NCBI RefSeq assembly: GCF_943913915.1
Contig: NZ_CALUAA010000003.1
Location: 1-64,000, forward strand
Reading direction: 5' to 3'
Origin: an uncultured Peptoniphilus sp.
GTDB taxonomy: Bacteria > Bacillota > Clostridia > Tissierellales > Peptoniphilaceae
DNA length: 64,000 bases
Shown here: positions 16,993 to 26,156 of the stretch, piece after piece
How positions within the stretch are numbered: position 1 is the first letter of the stretch
Layout: each line of letters begins with the position of its first letter
The notes under the pieces: generated by a model
Seen by the model: the letters and a program-made list of their open reading frames with translations, nothing else
What the model was told of the DNA's origin: nothing
The model's database searches: none
Program-made: the position numbers and the translations under genes

Positions 16993-18351
16993 TTAATTGC
17001 TGCGATCGTTCATGGAAAGGTATTTTTTTCTGGAGTTTAAGTGGACATAGGCCGGGCGAATAATCTTTGTATCCTGTACCTGTTCCAGGCGGTGGGCACA
17101 CCAGCCCGCCATACGCGCCGTGGCGAAGAGGGGGGTGTAAAGATCTCTCGGGATGCCGAGCATTTGATAGACAAGGCCCGAGTAAAGGTCGATGTTTGCG
17201 GGGAGGGGATAGGCTGTTCCGTTTCTATCCTGTAAGAGGCGGCCGCCGATGGTTTCCACAAGGCGAACGAAATTGAACTGATCGGAATAGCCTTTTTCTT
17301 CCGCAAGTTCTTTGGCCTGCTGTTTTAAAAGTTCCGCACGAGGATCGGAAAGCGTGTAGACCGCATGGCCCAAGCCGTAAATCAACCCCTTATTGTCGAA
17401 AGCCTGTTTGGCGAGGATGCGGCGCAGGTAATCTTCAATGTCCGCCGCGTTGTGAATGTCCCGCACATTGGATGCAATATCGTCGAGCATGGCGGAGCAC
17501 ATGAGGCTCGCGCCTCCGTGGCGAGGACCTTTTAAACTGCCGAGAGCGGTGGTAATTGCACTGTATGTATCCGTGCCTGAGGAGGAGACCACGTGGGTGG
17601 CGAAAGTGGAGTTGTTCCCGCCGCCGTGTTCGGCGTGGAGCGTGAGCATTAAATCCAGCATTTTCGCCTCTTCATTGGTGTAATCGGAATTTTTGCGAAT
17701 TAAGTGTAGAATGAGCTCCGCCGTGGACATATTTTTTTCAGGATAGTGGATGACCAAGCTGTCGCCGTCAATATAGTGTTTTTTCGCCTGATAATTGTAG
17801 GCCATAATAAGAGGGGTCTTCGCGAGAAGGCTCATGCTTTGGCGCAGAACATTGGCGGTAGTGGTACTGTCGGGATCGGCGTCGAAGGAATAGAGGCAGA
17901 GAGTGGAGCGCATCATTTTGTTCATGACGTCTTTTCCCGGAACTTTCAATATCGTGTCTTCTAAATAATTTCTCGGAAGATTTCTTTCTTCGCTCAAAAT
18001 TTCTTTAAAAAGGCCGATTTCTTTTTTCGTCGGAAGCTTCCCGAAAAGTAAGGTGAAGGCCACTTCTTCGTAACCGAAACGATCGCTTTCTTTAAAGTCC
18101 TGTACCATATCTTTTACGGAATAGCCGCGATAGAGGAGATCCCCTTCCTCGGGGATTTTTTTGCCGTCTTTTTTCTCATAACCGGTAACGAAACCGATAC
18201 GGGTAATGCCGACGAGAACGCCGGTGCCGTCGTTGTCACGAAGGCCGTGTTTCACATCGTATTTTTGGTAAAGTTCGCGGTTAATATAATCCCGCTCGGT
18301 GATTTTATCTGCGTACTCGCTTAATCGATCATCTATTTTTATATCTAACAT
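16993..18351 (-). CDS. gltA: Citrate synthase
   Basis: This 452-residue enzyme condenses acetyl-CoA and oxaloacetate to citrate. Conserved features are LTLHAEHGGGNNSTF (catalytic histidine), GSLKGPRHGGAS, IYGLGHAVYTLSDPRAELL (second histidine) and NIDLYSGLVYQMLGIP (aspartate region). The length is that of the Clostridia-type enzyme with an N-terminal extension. Its ATG overlaps the icd stop by seven bases. It is the third gene of acn-icd-gltA, which together give 2-oxoglutarate for glutamate. Confidence 0.95.
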   Translation of the reverse strand: MLDIKIDDRLSEYADKITERDYINRELYQKYDVKHGLRDNDGTGVLVGITRIGFVTGYEKKDGKKIPEEGDLLYRGYSVKDMVQDFKESDRFGYEEVAFTLLFGKLPTKKEIGLFKEILSEERNLPRNYLEDTILKVPGKDVMNKMMRSTLCLYSFDADPDSTTTANVLRQSMSLLAKTPLIMAYNYQAKKHYIDGDSLVIHYPEKNMSTAELILHLIRKNSDYTNEEAKMLDLMLTLHAEHGGGNNSTFATHVVSSSGTDTYSAITTALGSLKGPRHGGASLMCSAMLDDIASNVRDIHNAADIEDYLRRILAKQAFDNKGLIYGLGHAVYTLSDPRAELLKQQAKELAEEKGYSDQFNFVRLVETIGGRLLQDRNGTAYPLPANIDLYSGLVYQMLGIPRDLYTPLFATARMAGWCAHRLEQVQDTKIIRPAYVHLNSRKKYLSMNDRSN

Positions 18352-19349
18352 AGTCCACCTACTTTCTCTAATAATGCATCAGTATATTCTTTCGTCGTGA
18401 GCGTGCCGCCTAAGTCATGGGTACGGGTTTCGGGATCGGAAAGCACATTGTCGATGGCGCAGCGAATGGTATCAGCTTTTTTTCTCTCGCCTATGTCATC
18501 CAGAAGGAGACAGGCGGAAAGAAGCATGGCCGTAGGATTGGCGAGGCCCTTGCCTGCAATGTCCGGGGCGGAGCCATGTACCGATTCGTAAATCGCCATA
18601 TCCTCTCCCTTATTTACGCCGGGGATCATGCCCAACCCGCCGATTAATCCGGCGCCTAGATCGGAGAGAATGTCACCGTAGAGATTTTCCGTTACCACCA
18701 CGTCGAACTGTCTCGGATTCATCACCATTTGCATGGCCATATTGTCCACGAGAATTTCCCTCATGGGTACATCGTAATCCTTCGCAACTTCACGGGCCAC
18801 GTCGAGGAAGAGGCCGTCGGTGGCTTTCATGATATTGGCCTTGGTGACGACGGTTACCGAGCGGCGATTAAAATGCGCAGCGTAATCGAAGGCGGCGCGG
18901 ATGATGCGCTCCGATTTTTCCCGGGTAATGATTTTAATGGAGTGGGCTTCGTTTTCGGAAATGATCTTTTCTACGCCGGCGTAGAGATCTTCCGTGTTTT
19001 CTCTGAAGAGGACCATGTCCACGTCGTCAAATTTCATAGGGAGTTTGGCGGCGGGGCGAATGGGACGAATGTTTTGATAGAGATCGTATTTTTTGCGAAG
19101 CTCCACATTGACACTTCTGAATCCGTGGCCGATGGGGGTGGTGATCGGTCCTTTCAATGCCAGTTTATTTTTTTCAAGGGAACGGAAGAGGGCCTCCGGC
19201 AGGTAGCTGCCTTCTTTTTCAAAGACTGTGCTGCCTGCATTGACTTCTTCAAATTCAACAGGAGCGTCGACGGCTGAGAAGATTTTTTTAACCGCTTCCG
19301 CGATTTCCGGGCCGATGCCGTCGCCGGGGATTAAGGTTACGGTTTTCAT
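18345..19349 (-). CDS. icd: Isocitrate dehydrogenase (NAD-type, IDH/IMDH family)
   Basis: This 334-residue enzyme converts isocitrate to 2-oxoglutarate. Family marks are LIPGDGIGPEI at the N-terminus, FRENTEDLYAGVEK (substrate-binding loop of isocitrate-type rather than leucine-type enzymes) and NLYGDILSDLGAGLIGGLG. The short form is usually NAD-dependent, which is inferred. The ATG overlaps the aconitase stop by one base (TGATG) and follows AGGAGGG; the preceding GTG at 19352 is rejected on spacing. Confidence 0.92.
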   Translation of the reverse strand: MKTVTLIPGDGIGPEIAEAVKKIFSAVDAPVEFEEVNAGSTVFEKEGSYLPEALFRSLEKNKLALKGPITTPIGHGFRSVNVELRKKYDLYQNIRPIRPAAKLPMKFDDVDMVLFRENTEDLYAGVEKIISENEAHSIKIITREKSERIIRAAFDYAAHFNRRSVTVVTKANIMKATDGLFLDVAREVAKDYDVPMREILVDNMAMQMVMNPRQFDVVVTENLYGDILSDLGAGLIGGLGMIPGVNKGEDMAIYESVHGSAPDIAGKGLANPTAMLLSACLLLDDIGERKKADTIRCAIDNVLSDPETRTHDLGGTLTTKEYTDALLEKVGGLC

Positions 19350-21271
19350 CACTTTTCCCTCCTGTTTTTTGTGTAGTTCAGGTAGCCGCCCTCAAGAAGC
19401 ATATCCCGTTCTCTTTCACTGAATTCGCCGAGAAGTTCCACATCTCCTGCAGGAGTCTTCAGTGTAAAGTTTCCGCTTTCGAGAGATTTTTTAATATCCT
19501 CAATCTCGAGATGATCCCATTCGTTGATTTTGTCATAATCGGCAGGATCTTTAAAGACTAAAGGAAGGATCCCGGCGTTCACAAGATTGGATCTGTGAAT
19601 GCGGGCAAAGCTCTTGGCGATGATGGCCTTTACGCCTAGGTAAAGGGGAAGGAGAGCGGCGTGTTCCCGGCTCGATCCCTGACCGTAGTTTTCGCCGCCA
19701 ACCACGATTCCGCCGTCGTGCTTTTCCGCCCGCTCTTTAAAATCATCTACCAGTGTGGAGAAGGCGTAATTTGAAAGTTTGGGAATATTGGAGCGATAGG
19801 GCAGGAGCTTGGCGGTAGAGGGACAGATGTCGTCAGTGGTGACATTGTCCTTCGCCTTTAAGAGCACGTCTCCCTCGATATTGTCGTGGATGGGCTTTGC
19901 CAAGGGGAAGGGCTTAATGTTCGGCCCCATAACAGTTTCTTTCGGTCGCTCGCTCTTTTCTTTCGGATAGATTAAATAATTCGTGGCGTGATCATAGGAT
20001 TCGGGTTCTTTAATATCTTCGAGCTCTTCCAGATCGGAGGGGCTTGCGATGTATCCTTTAACAGCTGATGCGGCACAGGTTTCCGGGCTTGCCAAATAAA
20101 TTTTCGCATCTTTCGTGCCGCTTCTGCCTTTAAAATTGCGGTTAAAGGAACGGAGGCTCGTGGCGCCGCTCTTCGGGGCTTGACCCATGCCGATACAGGG
20201 GCCGCAGGCGCTTTCCAAAATTCGCGCGCCGGATTGAATCATAGTGGCAAGGGCGCCGTTTTCCGAAAGAGCCTGTAGTATCGTGGCACTTCCGGGGGAA
20301 ATAACGAGGCTCACGTCTTCGTGAACTTTGCGTCCTTTTAAGATATGAGCCACTTTCATCATGTCGGTGTAGGAGGAATTGGTGCAGCTGCCGATGGCCA
20401 CCTGGTCCACCTTCACTTCGCCTAAAGTATCAATGGCTTCGTATTGATCGGGGAGATGGGGCTTGGCGACAGAAGGTACCACACTCGCAAGATCCAGTTC
20501 CATGACTTCGTCATAAACTGCGTCGTCTGTAGCGGAGATGGCCTTGAAATCGTCACCTCTCCCATGGCGGCGCATAAATTCTTCAGTAATCTCATCGGCG
20601 GGGAAAATAGAGGTGGTGGCGCCAAGCTCCGCACCCATATTGCAGATGGTGGCGCGATCGGTGACGGAGAGATTTTTCACGCCGTCCCCTGAGTATTCCA
20701 CGATATAGCCGGTGCCGCCCTTCACGGTTTTTTTGCCGAGGATGGTAAGGATCACGTCTTTTGCGTTGACGCCGGGACGAAGTTTGCCGGAAAGTTTAAT
20801 ATTTAAAATCTTCGGCACCTTCAAATAATAAAAGCCGCTCGCCATGGCCACGGCCACGTCCAAGCCGCCGGCGCCGATGGCCAGGGATCCGATGCCACCT
20901 GCCGTCGGGGTATGGGAGTCGCTTCCCACCAAAGTTTTTCCCGGACGGGCGAATTGCTCTAAGTGGACCTGATGGCAAATGCCGCCGCCGGGTTTCGAAA
21001 ACACGAGGCCATATTTTTCGGCAGCCGATTGAATAAATTGATGATCGTCGGGATTTTCAAAACCTGCCTGGAGCATATTGTGATCGATATAGGCTACGGA
21101 AAGTTCCGTGCGAATATCGTCGATATCCATGGCCTCCAATTGAAGATAGACCATGGTGCCTGTGGAGTCTTGGGTAAGGGTTTGATCGATTTTGATTTTA
21201 ATCTCTTCCCCTTGGCGTAGCTCCCCTTCCAATAAATGATCTTTTAATAATTGATAAGCAATAGATGCCAT
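19349..21271 (-). CDS. acnA: Aconitate hydratase
   Basis: This 640-residue iron-sulfur enzyme interconverts citrate and isocitrate. The three cluster cysteines are in GSCTNSSY and CGPCIGMG. The C-terminal swivel domain carries GGENYGQGSSREHAA and SFARIHRSNLVNAGILPL. The short, single-chain form is the one seen in Clostridia and mitochondria rather than the longer AcnA of Bacillus. It is the first gene of the operon, with AGGAGG before the ATG. Confidence 0.95.
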   Translation of the reverse strand: MASIAYQLLKDHLLEGELRQGEEIKIKIDQTLTQDSTGTMVYLQLEAMDIDDIRTELSVAYIDHNMLQAGFENPDDHQFIQSAAEKYGLVFSKPGGGICHQVHLEQFARPGKTLVGSDSHTPTAGGIGSLAIGAGGLDVAVAMASGFYYLKVPKILNIKLSGKLRPGVNAKDVILTILGKKTVKGGTGYIVEYSGDGVKNLSVTDRATICNMGAELGATTSIFPADEITEEFMRRHGRGDDFKAISATDDAVYDEVMELDLASVVPSVAKPHLPDQYEAIDTLGEVKVDQVAIGSCTNSSYTDMMKVAHILKGRKVHEDVSLVISPGSATILQALSENGALATMIQSGARILESACGPCIGMGQAPKSGATSLRSFNRNFKGRSGTKDAKIYLASPETCAASAVKGYIASPSDLEELEDIKEPESYDHATNYLIYPKEKSERPKETVMGPNIKPFPLAKPIHDNIEGDVLLKAKDNVTTDDICPSTAKLLPYRSNIPKLSNYAFSTLVDDFKERAEKHDGGIVVGGENYGQGSSREHAALLPLYLGVKAIIAKSFARIHRSNLVNAGILPLVFKDPADYDKINEWDHLEIEDIKKSLESGNFTLKTPAGDVELLGEFSERERDMLLEGGYLNYTKNRREK

Positions 21272-21301
21272 ATTACCTCCTATATGTAAATCGAAATTCA
21301 G

Positions 21302-21320
21302 AAAACGACAATACCGTTTT
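21302..21320. promoter_or_regulatory. Possible operator upstream of the acn operon
   Basis: AAAACG-n7-CGTTTT forms a short inverted repeat 30-50 bases before the aconitase start. It could be a regulator site for the citrate operon. It is short and the surroundings are AT-rich, so chance is possible. Confidence 0.3.
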
Positions 21321-21418
21321 AAAATTCATATGATCGTTTATTGTTCCAGTATACACTTTAATTCGGTGAATTCATAGAGGAAAAATGATGTCGACTATAT
21401 ATTTACTGAAAAATGAAA

Positions 21419-21441
21419 AAAGTCCCTAATCTATGGGGACT
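21419..21441 (-). terminator. Terminator of the PHP phosphatase gene
   Basis: AAGTCCC and GGGACTT pair; the stem overlaps the last codons of the PHP gene and is followed by six T on the minus strand. Confidence 0.65.
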
Positions 21442-22223
21442 TCTATTCGTTTTTTATTTTTGAAATAGGTGAGCCTTTTAAAGCCCAGGGATTTTAAATG
21501 TTCCCGACCCTCGGGCAAGCCGCGGCCGATATGGTTCGGAAGGTGGGCGTCGGAGGAGAGGCAGACCCCTTCGCCGCCGAGATCTCTGTAAAGTTTTAAG
21601 ATTTCATCCTTGGGATTGGCGTAGGTGAGCCCTCTGAAAAGCCCTCCCGTATTATATTCCACGACGATGTCTTTGCGAATAACTTCCTCCAAAACGGCGG
21701 CCGCAGCATCGCGATAGGTGGAAAAATCGGGGATCACGGATTTATCCGATACATAACGATCCGCATAATCCATATGGCCCAATATATGAAAACCTTCGGT
21801 GGCTTTTATGTTTTCAAACATCTCCTCGTAGTAATGAAGAAAATAATCTAAAAAGCGGCCGTCCATACTGCGGAGCGTGGAGGCAATGTCCTCGTCGTCT
21901 AAAGTATGCATGGAGCCGATGAAAAAATCGAAGCGATCGTCTGCCATGGTAGGTTCGATTATATGATTCATGGAGCGATTGAGGCCCATTTCGCAGCCGA
22001 TTAAAACCTCAACTCGATCTCTGTAGCGTTCTTTTAAGTCGTTTAGTTCTTTTACATAATTGTCGAGATCGAAGATGTAATCCAGGGAATTGTCTACTCG
22101 GTCCACATGATCGGTAAAGGCCAATACCTCAATATTATTTTTAATGGCTGCTAAAATACTGTCCTCGGGGTCCGATTTGGAATCCGGGGAATAGTAGCAA
22201 TGGGTGTGGGAATCTATAAGCAT
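21426..22223 (-). CDS. PHP-domain phosphatase (HisK/histidinol-phosphatase type)
   Basis: This 265-residue protein belongs to the PHP superfamily. Metal-binding motifs are DSHTHCYYSP at the N-terminus, FTDHVD, GCEMGLNR, GSMHTLDD and SSDAHLPNHIG. The build matches HisK-type histidinol phosphatases, but no his genes are nearby, so a different phosphoester substrate is equally likely. It stands alone between two intergenic regions. Confidence 0.8.
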   Translation of the reverse strand: MLIDSHTHCYYSPDSKSDPEDSILAAIKNNIEVLAFTDHVDRVDNSLDYIFDLDNYVKELNDLKERYRDRVEVLIGCEMGLNRSMNHIIEPTMADDRFDFFIGSMHTLDDEDIASTLRSMDGRFLDYFLHYYEEMFENIKATEGFHILGHMDYADRYVSDKSVIPDFSTYRDAAAAVLEEVIRKDIVVEYNTGGLFRGLTYANPKDEILKLYRDLGGEGVCLSSDAHLPNHIGRGLPEGREHLKSLGFKRLTYFKNKKRIEVPID

Positions 22224-22276
22224 GTATCTCTCCTTTCTTATGATTTATTACATTATTTATTAAATCGTTACCCATC

Positions 22277-22306
22277 TTGCATAATTCCAACACGGTGGGG
22301 TACAAT
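22277..22306 (+). promoter_or_regulatory. Promoter of the YtxH gene pair
   Basis: TTGCAT (22277-22282) and TACAAT (22301-22306) are 18 bases apart, with a start expected some 25 bases before the AGGAGG of the YtxH gene. Confidence 0.55.
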
Positions 22307-22339
22307 TAAGAATAAGAATTACCAAACAGGAGGTTTATT

Positions 22340-22903
22340 ATGATTTTTGATTTATTCGGAATACGTGAAAGAGAACAATACTGGCGTGAAGAACGCGCTC
22401 GTAAATTTGCTTTAGGTGCAGCCCTCGGTGCGGCAGCAGGTATTTTATTCGCTCCCCAAAGTGGAAGAAAAACTCGCGAAGATATTGCCGAACGCTCCAG
22501 AGACTATGCTGAAAACGCAAAAGATTTGGCACTTGATACAGCCGATGAACTGAGCATTCGCGCTTATGAAGCACAACAAGCTGTTCAAGACACTTATGAC
22601 GATTTAAAACTCCGCGCAGCCGTTAAAGCGGACGAAGTTCGCGACGACGCCGAAATCGCAAAGGCAAAGGCAAAAGCCATTGGCGAAATCGTTCGTGAAG
22701 AAGGCGCTTATGTAAAAGCTGAAGTAAAAGACACTGCAGGCGCTGTAGGCGATGCTGCTAAAGAAGTCGGTGACGAAGTCAAGGTTCAAGCAGACGATAC
22801 CAAAGACCAAGTTAAAAAAAGTGCCGATAAAATCGCAAAAGCTGCAGAGGATGCAAGCAAAAAGAGCGAAAAAGTTGTAAAGGAAGACAAGAAGAATAAA
22901 TAG
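22340..22903 (+). CDS. YtxH-domain protein with long alanine/lysine-rich tail
   Basis: This 187-residue protein has a YtxH segment (FALGAALGAAAGILFAPQSG, residues about 22-41), a glycine-rich single membrane helix followed by the RKTRED motif. The rest is a highly charged, alanine-rich helix similar in composition to LEA or stress-associated proteins. Family members in Bacillus are in the general-stress regulon. The codons are less GC-rich than in most neighbours, perhaps from high expression. A DUF948-like gene follows by 15 bases. Confidence 0.8.
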   Translation: MIFDLFGIREREQYWREERARKFALGAALGAAAGILFAPQSGRKTREDIAERSRDYAENAKDLALDTADELSIRAYEAQQAVQDTYDDLKLRAAVKADEVRDDAEIAKAKAKAIGEIVREEGAYVKAEVKDTAGAVGDAAKEVGDEVKVQADDTKDQVKKSADKIAKAAEDASKKSEKVVKEDKKNK

Positions 22904-22918
22904 AGACGGGAGGTCACC

Positions 22919-23413
22919 ATGGATACGATGATTACTTTGAATGACCTCTTACGTTTTCTGCTTTACGTTGCAGGTATCGGCGCGCTCATTTTTTTAATGT
23001 TGGCGCTGAAAAATGTAGCGGGTATCTTAAAGGTAGTGAAGAATAAATTGGAAACCCACGAAGCCGTCATCGACGACACGTTCCAAAAGCTTCCTACTAT
23101 TACGGATAATGCCACTATTATTTCTTCTAATGCATCCCGCATTACCACCGACGCCACCGAAATCGTGGAAGTGGTTAAGCCGGAAGTTGAAAAAATCGCC
23201 GTTACCGTAGGCGATGTGACCGGCACAGTGGATTCCGTGGCCCGAAAAGTAGATCAAACCTCATTGAAGCTTCAAAATACGGCCAATGTGGTTTCGGACT
23301 CCATATCCGACACGGCGAAGACTATTTCCTTTAATGCCAATAATGTAGTGGACTACTTCTACATTATGCGCGAAGTATTGGAATCTATTCGCGACGTGAT
23401 GAAGACTCGTTAA
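22919..23413 (+). CDS. DUF948-like membrane protein with coiled-coil domain
   Basis: This 164-residue protein has one N-terminal membrane helix (LLRFLLYVAGIGALIFLMLAL) and a long heptad-like cytoplasmic part with repeats such as KLETHEAVIDDTFQKLPTI. The layout recalls DUF948 (YtxG) proteins, which in Bacillus sit beside YtxH. The function is unknown. It ends just before a strong terminator. The pairing with YtxH suggests one stress-related membrane unit. Confidence 0.65.
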   Translation: MDTMITLNDLLRFLLYVAGIGALIFLMLALKNVAGILKVVKNKLETHEAVIDDTFQKLPTITDNATIISSNASRITTDATEIVEVVKPEVEKIAVTVGDVTGTVDSVARKVDQTSLKLQNTANVVSDSISDTAKTISFNANNVVDYFYIMREVLESIRDVMKTR

Positions 23414-23426
23414 AATATGAGGGAAA

Positions 23427-23456
23427 AAAAGAAACGGTTCACCGTTTCTTTTTTTA
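23427..23456 (+). terminator. Terminator of the YtxH pair
   Basis: AAAAGAAACGGT and ACCGTTTCTTTT pair with a two-base centre and end in a T-run. Confidence 0.85.
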
Positions 23457-23676
23457 TGCAATAAATCAAACGCTTTCAAAAAAATATACGTTTCGGGCAG
23501 AAGGTAGGAAAGTCTATATATTTTCCCGATTTCACAATTTTTGAGAGAAGGTGTGGAAAGGAGATTGGAATAAATAGGGAATGGATCTCTTTTGAGGGAA
23601 AGTTTTCATAGATTCCTCCGCTTTTTTCAATTTGTTTTCCGTTATTTTGATTATTGCAAATGATAGGAAAGAACTT
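23457..23676. other. Intergenic stretch without recognisable gene
   Basis: This part of the 313-base gap between the YtxH pair and the lipid kinase holds no reading frame with a ribosome-binding site and no recognised structured RNA. Confidence 0.5.
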
Positions 23677-23705
23677 TTGTGGAATCGTTCGCCATGTCGT
23701 ATAAT
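23677..23705 (+). promoter_or_regulatory. Promoter of the lipid kinase/LacI unit
   Basis: TTGTGG (23677-23682) and TATAAT (23700-23705) with a 17-base spacer lie 22 bases before the lipid kinase start. Confidence 0.65.
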
Positions 23706-23726
23706 AATAGAGAATAGAGGTGTAAT

Positions 23727-24614
23727 ATGAAGCGTATTAAGATCATCGCCAATCCGTCCAGCGGCAGAGAAGAGGCGATGGAAGTTATAAAAAAATTAAT
23801 CGTTCCCTTTGCGGCCAAGGGCGTGGCCGTTATCTTGGAGTTTACGCAAAAATCCGGGGATGCCAAGCGCTTCGCCATGGAAGATGATGGAGAAGACTGT
23901 GTCATTTCTATGGGAGGAGACGGCACAGTCAATGAAGTAGTGAGCGGACTTTATGAAGCCGAGCGCAAAGTCCCTCTCGCTATTTATCCGGCAGGGACGG
24001 TGAACGATTTCGCCGAGTCCATGGGCATACCGAAAGATCCTTACGAATTTTACGCCATGGTCTTTTACGGAAAGCGGCGCACGATCGACATCGGTCTTTG
24101 CGGCGATCAGGCCTTTATCAATGTATGTGCCGCCGGGCTCTTTACAGAAATCGGATACAATGTGGCAGGTGAAGCGAAATCCACCATGGGCAGACTCGCC
24201 TATTATGTTGAAGGGCTTCGAGCCTTTCGCGGAACTGATCTTTCCAGGGACAGTTTTAAGCTCACGGTGAAAGCCGACGATGAGACGTTTGAGACCCGAG
24301 CGCTCATCGCCATGGTGTCCAACTCCTCCAGTGTCGGGGGTTTTTCCAAGATCAGCCCTACTGCCGACGTGGAAGACGGACAACTTGAATTAATCGTTAT
24401 CGAAAAAATGAGTCTTTCGAAATTATTGGAACTTTTCACCTCCATCGGTCTTGGAAAACATGTGGATCACGATCATTTTATCTATCGAAAAGTAAAACGC
24501 GTAACATTAAATGCGGATAAGGAAATGCATATCGACATCGACGGCGAAAAAGGTCCGCTTCTACCGGAAACCATTGAAGTGGTGCCCGGCGCAATTCAAA
24601 TTATTACAAAATAG
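23727..24614 (+). CDS. Diacylglycerol/lipid kinase (YegS/BmrU family)
   Basis: This 295-residue protein has the DAGK catalytic domain: IIANPSSGREEA near the start, the nucleotide-binding MGGDGTVNEVVSGL and PAGTVNDFAESMGIPKD. It phosphorylates diacylglycerol or a related lipid at the cytoplasmic face of the membrane. The C-terminal domain ends in the family-typical HIDIDGEKGP. A LacI regulator gene follows by eight bases with a strong AGGAGG, so the two are probably cotranscribed. Confidence 0.9.
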   Translation: MKRIKIIANPSSGREEAMEVIKKLIVPFAAKGVAVILEFTQKSGDAKRFAMEDDGEDCVISMGGDGTVNEVVSGLYEAERKVPLAIYPAGTVNDFAESMGIPKDPYEFYAMVFYGKRRTIDIGLCGDQAFINVCAAGLFTEIGYNVAGEAKSTMGRLAYYVEGLRAFRGTDLSRDSFKLTVKADDETFETRALIAMVSNSSSVGGFSKISPTADVEDGQLELIVIEKMSLSKLLELFTSIGLGKHVDHDHFIYRKVKRVTLNADKEMHIDIDGEKGPLLPETIEVVPGAIQIITK

Positions 24615-24622
24615 GAGGAATT

Positions 24623-25663
24623 ATGGCATCGACAATAAAAGACGTAGCGAAGATGGCGGATGTTTCCATCTCCACCGTCTCTCGCGTTATTAACGATTCA
24701 AAACCTGTAAGCCCCGAAGCAAGACGCCGGGTGCTTCATGCTATCGGTGTTTTGGACTATAAACCGAATGAAGTGGCGAGAAGTCTCGTAACGAAAAAGA
24801 GTAATATTATCGGCGTCATCGTCTCCGATGTAGGCAATCAATACGTCTCGCAAGTACTTCGCGGCGTAGAAGAAATCGGAAGGATGTATAATTATGATAT
24901 TTTACTCTCCTCATCTTATGGCGACCCCGAGGTGGAATTAAAATTTGCCAATCTCTTCAGCCAAAAGCAAGTGGAAGGGATCATAATTATCTCGGAAATT
25001 TTAAATCAAAAATTGCTTTATAAATTGGACGAATTTAAAATTCCCTGCGTCGTCATCAATCGCTTCTATAATATCGACGAGGCGCCGACGGTTACCACCA
25101 ATAATAAAGCGGCGAGCTTTAATATGACCGATTACCTTATTAATTTAGGGCATACATCCATAGGGTATGTGGCCATGCGTAAAGACATGGACCGAACCAA
25201 TGAAAAGTATAAGATTCGCGGTTACCGAGACGCCATGCGCGCCGCCGGACTTAAGCCCTCTATCTTATACTGCGAAGGTTTGACGGAAAAAGACGCAATG
25301 GATGTCTTCGAAGAACACGAAGAGGATCTACTCGGCGGAAAGTACTCAGTCCTTTTCTGCAGCCAAGATTTAATGGCGATTCATTTGATGAATGTCATGC
25401 GGGATAAAGGCGTTAAGATTCCGGAGGATATTTCCTTTGCGGGATTCGGCGGCACCGCGCTTTCTGAAATTTATCGCCCGAAACTTACTACGGTGAAGGA
25501 ACCTTATTACGATATCGGCGCCGTGGCCATTCGAAAACTGTTTAAAATTTTAGACGAGAAAAATCCCGATCGCGACGATGAAATGATTCTTTTACCTGTA
25601 GAGATCATTAAGCGTCAAAGCGTAAAGGATCTTACGAATCAAAAGGAACTTTTGGAAGATTGA
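24623..25663 (+). CDS. LacI family transcriptional regulator (possible CcpA-like)
   Basis: This 346-residue regulator has the N-terminal LacI helix-turn-helix (TIKDVAKMADVSISTVSRVI) with the hinge helix (PNEVARSLVTKKS) and a periplasmic-binding-like sensor domain. The length and the run SNIIGVIVSDVGNQYVSQVLRGVEE resemble CcpA and other global regulators rather than a sugar-operon repressor. No sugar genes adjoin it, and an HPr with Ser46 is encoded in this window, which supports but does not prove a CcpA role. Confidence 0.87.
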   Translation: MASTIKDVAKMADVSISTVSRVINDSKPVSPEARRRVLHAIGVLDYKPNEVARSLVTKKSNIIGVIVSDVGNQYVSQVLRGVEEIGRMYNYDILLSSSYGDPEVELKFANLFSQKQVEGIIIISEILNQKLLYKLDEFKIPCVVINRFYNIDEAPTVTTNNKAASFNMTDYLINLGHTSIGYVAMRKDMDRTNEKYKIRGYRDAMRAAGLKPSILYCEGLTEKDAMDVFEEHEEDLLGGKYSVLFCSQDLMAIHLMNVMRDKGVKIPEDISFAGFGGTALSEIYRPKLTTVKEPYYDIGAVAIRKLFKILDEKNPDRDDEMILLPVEIIKRQSVKDLTNQKELLED

Positions 25664-25741
25664 AGCCCGCCGGTGTATTCGCTATACTTAAAATAAAAGA
25701 AATTAAATCGATTCATTCGTTAATATAAAGGAGCCAGTCCA

Positions 25742-26146
25742 TTGAAAAAACTCCTAATGAGTTTAGCGGCCTGCCTATTGCTTACGGGATGCGGATCCTC
25801 GGTAAGTTATAGTGCGGAAGAGCCTGTAAGAGAAGATACGAGTAATATGATTATAGAAGAGCGGGCAGAGGGACGTCGCCTGTTGGAAGACGGAACCTAC
25901 TCTTCGGAAGGGCGCGGCATGCAGGGGGACATTCGCGTAGAAATGCGGGTGCGCGATGGCTACATCGACAGTGTCTGCGTCGTAGAACACGGGGAAAATG
26001 TCGGCGTCGTGGAAGATGCCTTTGAAACTTTAGAAAATCGCGTTATAAAAAAACAATCCGCCGATGTGGACACGGTTTCAGGTGCCACAGAAGCCAGCTA
26101 CGGTTTTTTAGAAGCTGCGAAAAACTGTATTCGTCAAGCGGAGTGA
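25742..26146 (+). CDS. Lipoprotein with FMN-binding domain
   Basis: This 134-residue lipoprotein starts at TTG after AAAGGAG (MKKLLMSLAACLLLTGCG), with lipobox LTGC. The rest is an FMN-binding domain, including the covalent-flavin segment SGATEASYGFLEA near the C-terminus, where a threonine/serine receives FMN in RnfG/NqrC-type proteins. It would sit on the outer face of the membrane in electron transfer. It precedes proS by ten bases. No Rnf genes are in the window. Confidence 0.83.
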   Translation: MKKLLMSLAACLLLTGCGSSVSYSAEEPVREDTSNMIIEERAEGRRLLEDGTYSSEGRGMQGDIRVEMRVRDGYIDSVCVVEHGENVGVVEDAFETLENRVIKKQSADVDTVSGATEASYGFLEAAKNCIRQAE

Positions 26147-26156
26147 AAGGAGCCTC

